From DASRCB01 sp035653295 (GTDB lineage Bacteria; Acidobacteriota; Terriglobia; Bryobacterales; Bryobacteraceae): DNA of 11,126 bases. The notes below the pieces were generated by a model, which saw only the letters and a program-made list of their open reading frames with translations, was not told the origin of the DNA and made no database searches. Location of the stretch: contig DASRCB010000203.1 of the NCBI GenBank assembly GCA_035653295.1, forward strand, positions 1-11,126, in the 5' to 3' direction. This document shows positions 6,760 to 11,126 of the stretch, one piece after another (position 1 is the stretch's first letter; each line of letters starts with the position of its first letter). The position numbers and the translations under genes were made by a program.

Positions 6760-9700
6760 TCAGAACCGGATCATTACGGTCAGGTCGCTCGCGGTCACGT
6801 CATCCGCCCCGCCTGGCACCGAGGTGACATCAATATTGATTTCGGCGCCCTCATCGATTGGGCCCAGTCCGAAGCCGTCCACACTACCCGATACCGTTGT
6901 CCCATCCGCTATCGTAAGAGGACACAGAATGTTGCCGTTCACTGTCACGTTCAGAGTAACTGCGCCGCCGTGCGGAGCCCGCCCAACCACCGCATAAACA
7001 TCGCGGATCGCACGTCTCTTGTCGACGAAGAGAGGCGGCACGGCGCTCGTCTGCACCGCGACAATACCCTGTATCTGCAGCGCAATCTGCCCCCCGCCCA
7101 GCGTCCGAACTCCGTTATCCAGAGTGTCCAGAAGATTGCGCCTGCTCACGTCGCTGTTGCCGAATGAGTTCGTCACGAACAGCTCCGCGGCAGCCGCCCG
7201 TATGTGGGGCGCTGTGATGGTGTAGCTGTAATCGCCACTCGCCTCGCTGCCGAAAAAGTTCCGGACGAACGGCAGCACGAAGGTGCTGCTGGCAAGCGGG
7301 TACACCGGTGTTCCTGTCGCGTGCGGGGCCACCTGTGTCCCATAAGCTCCGCGCGTTATTGTCAACCCGCCCGTCGGCGAAATACTGCTGACCTGAACTA
7401 ACTCGGATTCAATCTGCATCACCGACGTTCCGCTCGGAATCGCCGGTCCGTTGACGCTCAGGGACGCCGTGTCCGGGGTCAGCGCTGTCGTGACCGCGTA
7501 CTGCGTCGGATAACTGAATTCATCCCAGAAGTGAATCGTAAACGTGCCGGACGTGATCGATGCCGTGTTCGTGAGGCTTGGAAAAGCAATCCCGGCAACA
7601 ACCAGAGTTCCATCTCCGGCCCAGTCCAGCCCGAATATTGGCGCCCCCGGTACGCCGCTGTCCGCTGTCCCGCCCCCCAGAAGATAGCGCGTCACGGGTG
7701 AGACTTCAATCGCACACTCCTCGTCCCGGACATTTGCCGAGCGGCCGCAAATCTCGACGAACGACAGCGCCGTAGGAGGGACGTCAAAGCTGATTGGCCC
7801 CGATGCGCCCGTCGCGCCGAATCGCCATCCGGCTTCAACTACGGCAAACGTGCTGGTTGAGTCCGGCTCCGTGTCCCACGACCCGGTGATGGTCAGCGTC
7901 GATGCCGTATTGCTTGAGATCGTCCGCTCCTGGGCGCCCCCTGTCCCGCCGGTAATCCGCACCAGGTACCCGCTGAACTCATTGACCGTCATCTGCAACG
8001 CGGAGTTACCAACGGTGGTGCTGCTGTGCGTTTCCGCCGCGGCCTCGGGCGTTAGCTCATAACGCCAATAGAAGTTCGCGTGATCATAGTTCATATCGGG
8101 CGGCGGAACCGCCATGGCGGGAAGCCCCGTGTCCGTGAACGTCGGCGCCGGATGTACGCCTGTGGCTATCTGCAGCAGATCGGCTCCGCTGGTCCCTCGA
8201 TAGACATTGAAGCTCGCCGTGTCCCTCGAGAAACTCATTCCCTGTAACTCAACCGTGTTTGTGCTCGCGCCAGCGGGAATCATGGCCATTACCAGGAAGG
8301 ACAGCGGACTTTCGTTGCCCGCCGAATCGACCGCGCTCACGGCGTAATAACGTACCGTGCCGCCGGGCAGTGTGCCGCCCGTTGCGCTCGTCTGCACGCC
8401 AAGGCTCACCAGTGGAATTCCAGCCGTGGATGGCGCTGGCTTCCTCGGCGCCGTAAACGCCGCGGACAACGTGTAGAATTCACTCCCATCCGTCCGCTGT
8501 GTATCCGCCTCTGTAATACCGAATTCCGTGTCGCCCGCTGCGGTTATGACCGACCCGATCAGCGGCCGCGGTATTCCCGTATCGAAAGCCGCCTGGCGCC
8601 TGCCATTGCCGCCGCCCGGACCGTCCCCATACCACTGATCGTCGTGAATCTGCGCGGTTACAATCGCCGTCCGGTAGTTCAGATCAGGTGCAATGGTCAC
8701 CACCCGGAAGAGTTGCCGCGTCCAGTTCTGTTTCGAGTACGTGATCGCGATCAGGTCCCCCGGGTTCAGCGAGACGGCGCGAAAGCTCGTGGAGAACGAG
8801 ACGTAGCGGTTGCCCTGAAGCGACTTACTCAGGTACAACGCCGCGACCCGTCCCGCCTGCGCAAAATTCGACAAACCGATGGCGGGCAACGCCGTGGTGA
8901 TCTCCTGCCCGCACAAGGCGGCGTCATCGGCATCGAACATCGAAAGGCTGTCCTGCTGGTACTCATTCAGCTCGTCCTGAAACTCGATGCTCACGAAATT
9001 CGGCGTATCCGCCATCGATCGCGAGTACACCCGAAGACTCGAGCTCCCGTCCGCGTTTCGAAGAATCCCTGAGATCGCGTTATCGCCGAACTCGTACGCC
9101 GGCCAGCCCGGCCCGGACGCTGCCACGCTGTTCGTGCCTGCCGGCTTCTCTCCCTGCTGGCTTCCAAGCGGACCCTCACAATGCAGTTCCAGCCTTCCGT
9201 CAGGTCCGGTGGCGAAGTATAGGTTGGAGGCAGTTCTGATCCCCCGAATGACGTCGCCAACGCTCCGCCGCGTCGTCAGGAGAAGATTGCACGAGTAAGC
9301 CGGAACACTTGTCGGATTCCCATGCGCGTCCGCTGTCTGCACCGGCGTTGAACAAACCGCTGCGGCTGTTGCGAACGCCCCGGCATGAATCTCCTCCGAG
9401 CTCCATCCGCTCCTGCGCAGAAGGTCGAGCAGCACCCATGCGGGGTTGTTCGTGTATCCGAACTCTGTCGCGTGTCCTGCGGTATCGTACTGTTGCAACT
9501 GCAAACCCTGAATCAGAATGTCGATATGCGGTAGTGTCGTCCCATCCGAAATTCGGTTCGGCACAACCACCGAAAGATATGCCATGCTGCCGTACGGATC
9601 GCCGCTGAAATTTCCCTTCCCGTCTGTGTAATCGGGGTCGAAGGTCCCGTCTCGCACCCCGCTGCCGAGCATCGTGAACCAGCCGGTTGCGGTCATGTTC

Positions 9701-10665
9701 GTTCCCGGCTGTCCCGCGGGTATTTCGATGTTGTTCACTACAACCTTCAGCACACCGGAAATATGCCCCAGCCCCAGCAGAACCTCCATGCGGGTCAGGT
9801 TGCCATCGTTACGGGCAAAGACAACCGGCGGAGTGTACCACCCTGTTCCATACGTCAGCGGAACGTAGTCGTTATAGCGAGCCTTGTTGTCACTTACCAC
9901 CGACCAATGATAGGACCGATCGCCATAACTTCTCACCAGAATCGATGACGGTACAAATTCCAGTCCTCCAAATCGCCGCGTTACGCGATTCTGGGTATCG
10001 GAATCCCACATACCGCGCAGCTGGCACGACGCCCTGGTATGGTCACACGACTGAAACGCGGCGCCATTGTCCAGGTTTCCGCACCCACCCGGCACGTCCG
10101 CCGAATATCCGCAGGCGTAATACCGTGAATACGTCCCCTTGCCGCCACCGCTGACCGCCTCCTGCCGCTCCTCCACGCTTGCCGGAAACACCCACGGACA
10201 CTGCCGCTGAATCCGAACCTGCGGAACGTACGCCCGTTGCAGACTCATGCGATCCGCGAAGCTCAACCGGCAGGTGCTCTCCGTGATCTCCTGGACCGGG
10301 TCCGCGATGCCGGTAAAGACGACCCGCGCGTCCGATGTCGGCGTCCCGGACACAGCATCGGCAAACACGAACGACACCGTGACCCGCGTGCCTTTCCATC
10401 CATATTCCTGCTCCACCTCCGAGCAGATCCCGTCGGCATTTGCGAGAACCACCGTGAGCCCGGCGGACCCATTGCTGGCCGTGTCCAGCGAGGCTCGCAG
10501 TTGAAACGCGTTGTGCCGCAGCACCCGTTGCACATAAGCCTGGCCCGCCACCGTGATCGCATGCGTACTCCAGTGTTCCGTCGCGCCGCCCGGCAGTGCA
10601 AAGTCGAACAGGAATATCGGCGTATCGCAAATCTCGGCCTGCTTCAGTTCGTCTATCGTCGCCAT
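6760..10665 (-). CDS. Giant tail-tip / hub protein (gpL- or DUF2163-like domain fused to a gpJ-like hub)
   Basis: A 1301-residue protein starting with MATIDELKQAEICDTPIFLF. Region 1-215 resembles DUF2163 / GTA hub and lambda gpL-type tail-tip proteins: a beta-rich start followed by a cysteine cluster, C156, C185, C195, C207 and C214. Region about 240-690 looks like a gpJ-type hub, with NPAWVLLDLLRRSGW (407-421) and LNPGDLIAITY (633-643). Region about 740-850 is FN3-like (GTVRYYAVSAVDSAGNESPL). Residues about 880-945 hold a small phage domain (YLVRITGGTGGAQERTISSN), and 1080-1125 contain MQIESELVQV and LTITRGAYGT, a frequent phage-tail motif. The last 90 residues form a beta-sandwich end domain. 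It should sit at the tail tip and form or plug the hub. I chose ATG 10665: the frame stays open to 10758, but that start would overlap the upstream gene by more than 100 bases and adds low-complexity residues. The 10665 start overlaps the upstream stop by 13 bases. Confidence 0.8.
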   Translation of the reverse strand: MATIDELKQAEICDTPIFLFDFALPGGATEHWSTHAITVAGQAYVQRVLRHNAFQLRASLDTASNGSAGLTVVLANADGICSEVEQEYGWKGTRVTVSFVFADAVSGTPTSDARVVFTGIADPVQEITESTCRLSFADRMSLQRAYVPQVRIQRQCPWVFPASVEERQEAVSGGGKGTYSRYYACGYSADVPGGCGNLDNGAAFQSCDHTRASCQLRGMWDSDTQNRVTRRFGGLEFVPSSILVRSYGDRSYHWSVVSDNKARYNDYVPLTYGTGWYTPPVVFARNDGNLTRMEVLLGLGHISGVLKVVVNNIEIPAGQPGTNMTATGWFTMLGSGVRDGTFDPDYTDGKGNFSGDPYGSMAYLSVVVPNRISDGTTLPHIDILIQGLQLQQYDTAGHATEFGYTNNPAWVLLDLLRRSGWSSEEIHAGAFATAAAVCSTPVQTADAHGNPTSVPAYSCNLLLTTRRSVGDVIRGIRTASNLYFATGPDGRLELHCEGPLGSQQGEKPAGTNSVAASGPGWPAYEFGDNAISGILRNADGSSSLRVYSRSMADTPNFVSIEFQDELNEYQQDSLSMFDADDAALCGQEITTALPAIGLSNFAQAGRVAALYLSKSLQGNRYVSFSTSFRAVSLNPGDLIAITYSKQNWTRQLFRVVTIAPDLNYRTAIVTAQIHDDQWYGDGPGGGNGRRQAAFDTGIPRPLIGSVITAAGDTEFGITEADTQRTDGSEFYTLSAAFTAPRKPAPSTAGIPLVSLGVQTSATGGTLPGGTVRYYAVSAVDSAGNESPLSFLVMAMIPAGASTNTVELQGMSFSRDTASFNVYRGTSGADLLQIATGVHPAPTFTDTGLPAMAVPPPDMNYDHANFYWRYELTPEAAAETHSSTTVGNSALQMTVNEFSGYLVRITGGTGGAQERTISSNTASTLTITGSWDTEPDSTSTFAVVEAGWRFGATGASGPISFDVPPTALSFVEICGRSANVRDEECAIEVSPVTRYLLGGGTADSGVPGAPIFGLDWAGDGTLVVAGIAFPSLTNTASITSGTFTIHFWDEFSYPTQYAVTTALTPDTASLSVNGPAIPSGTSVMQIESELVQVSSISPTGGLTITRGAYGTQVAPHATGTPVYPLASSTFVLPFVRNFFGSEASGDYSYTITAPHIRAAAAELFVTNSFGNSDVSRRNLLDTLDNGVRTLGGGQIALQIQGIVAVQTSAVPPLFVDKRRAIRDVYAVVGRAPHGGAVTLNVTVNGNILCPLTIADGTTVSGSVDGFGLGPIDEGAEINIDVTSVPGGADDVTASDLTVMIRF
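10022..10200 (-). other. Cysteine cluster of the hub protein, candidate Fe-S site
   Basis: This part of the hub gene encodes C156, C185, C195, C207 and C214. The last two are spaced C-x6-C (CDHTRASC) and are followed by QLRGM. Lambda gpL and GTA hub proteins of the DUF2163 type bind an Fe-S cluster through four cysteines in a comparable place; in gpL, as I recall, the last pair is also C-x6-C. The spacing of the first cysteines differs, so which four bind is uncertain. Confidence 0.5.
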
Positions 10666-11126
10666 GGCGTCTGCCCCGTGGTTCTGATCCGCAACGCGCA
10701 CCGGTAAACTCCCGGCGCAGTTGCCGTCATCTGCAATTCGTCCTGGTCGAATCGGCAATTCTCATACACACCACCGCTGATTGAGGTCCGCTTATACGTG
10801 CCCACCGCGGGTTGCGCCTCCACTTGTGCTCCGAATACCTGCACCTGCGCGCCACTGGGCACTTGAATTCCGAACGCGACACCGTCTCCGCCCGAAACGG
10901 CTCCCGACATCGCCGAGCGCCTCCATGATCCCGTCGTGATCACCTCATCCCGAAGCGTCGCTCCGTTGCAGCTCTGCGTCAGCCAAACCGTTTGTGGGAC
11001 ATCAGACCGGACATACACGCTCAGGCAGTACCGATAACCACCGGGACCGTTGATCTGTTGCGAAACCGCCTGGCTCGCTTGCGCCGTGTTGGTCATTGTC
11101 ATCCCCGCCGTGCCCCCGAAAGGATC
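10653..11126 (-). CDS. Phage-tail-associated protein with carbohydrate-binding-like domain, C-terminal fragment
   Basis: The frame is open to the right window edge: codons before the first visible Met (11102) read DPFGGTAG without a stop, so the gene starts outside and 157 residues are seen. The sequence LSVYVRSDVPQTVWLTQS, the GSWRR turn and VQVFGAQVEAQ are typical of a CBM-like jelly-roll domain often attached to tail proteins; the block ends with GTYKRTS, as such domains do. The last 40 residues (from about YENCRFDQDELQMTATAPGV) are a separate short strand-rich segment. In GTA-type clusters the gene just before the hub is the distal tail protein (DUF2460 family), so the missing N-terminus could be that, but I cannot see it. 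The stop TAG at 10653-10655 overlaps the hub start by 13 bases, indicating coupled translation. Confidence 0.65.
   Translation of the reverse strand, partial: DPFGGTAGMTMTNTAQASQAVSQQINGPGGYRYCLSVYVRSDVPQTVWLTQSCNGATLRDEVITTGSWRRSAMSGAVSGGDGVAFGIQVPSGAQVQVFGAQVEAQPAVGTYKRTSISGGVYENCRFDQDELQMTATAPGVYRCALRIRTTGQTPWRR

Noticed and set aside
10666..10758. N-terminal extension of the hub gene to an ATG at 10758 (31 extra residues)
   Set aside because: It would overlap the upstream tail gene by 106 bases, and the added residues look like a shadow frame with no domain character. The ATG at 10665 gives a typical N-terminus and a 13-base overlap.
11103..11126. Treating the ATG at 11102 as the true start of the right-edge gene
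   Set aside because: The frame stays open upstream (DPFGGTAG), and the sequence is the middle of a CBM-like domain, so the gene starts outside the window.

Overview
The window is a densely packed, single-direction block: every supported gene lies on the minus strand, so transcription runs from the high coordinates towards position 1. The only real gap is 93 bases (124-216). The GC-rich base composition, the gene styles (a Wzt-type ABC ATPase, an SSS symporter, an M24 peptidase, the start of a GAF protein) and the type of tail genes suggest a soil-type Gram-negative bacterium. My best guess is Acidobacteriota (Solibacter/Bryobacter-like), but this is an impression from protein style and not a measured assignment.

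Right two thirds (4039-11126): three consecutive phage-tail-type genes, in the order seen at the distal end of siphophage tails and gene transfer agents (GTAs). First, upstream in transcription, is the C-terminal part of a protein with a carbohydrate-binding-like beta-sandwich (10653 to the window edge). Second is a 1301-residue tail-tip/hub protein (6760-10665). It appears to join a lambda gpL-like / DUF2163-like cysteine-cluster domain, a gpJ-like hub and a long beta-rich tail of FN3-like and other domains. Third is a 905-residue protein (4039-6756) with two copies of a phage beta-domain, a galactose-binding-like domain and a C-terminal TIM-barrel-like region similar in style to the GTA megatron or 'non-contractile tail sheath' proteins. 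These genes are 3 bases apart or overlapping and so probably co-translated. No capsid, terminase, integrase, lysis or NlpC/P60 peptidase gene is visible here, so the window cannot tell a prophage from a GTA, a tailocin or a domesticated tail.

Left third (217-4011): an apparent operon of chromosomal-type genes follows the tail genes on the same strand with very tight spacing. A Wzt-like polysaccharide-export ABC ATPase (GTG start, 27 bases after the tail gene) comes first. A 462-residue sodium:solute symporter follows with a 4-base ATGA overlap, then an M24 metallopeptidase (creatinase / Xaa-Pro peptidase type) with an 8-base overlap. The ATPase has no adjacent Wzm-type permease. The symporter and peptidase could plausibly form an uptake-and-hydrolysis pair.

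Left edge (1-216): the first 41 codons of a probable GAF-domain sensory protein. The 93-base spacer before it contains a perfect 9-1-9 palindrome that is a candidate operator.

The points most worth a second look are the gpL-gpJ-like fusion with its predicted Fe-S cysteine cluster, the internal duplication and possible glutamate pair in the TIM-barrel tail protein, and the tail module running straight into an orphan polysaccharide-export ATPase.
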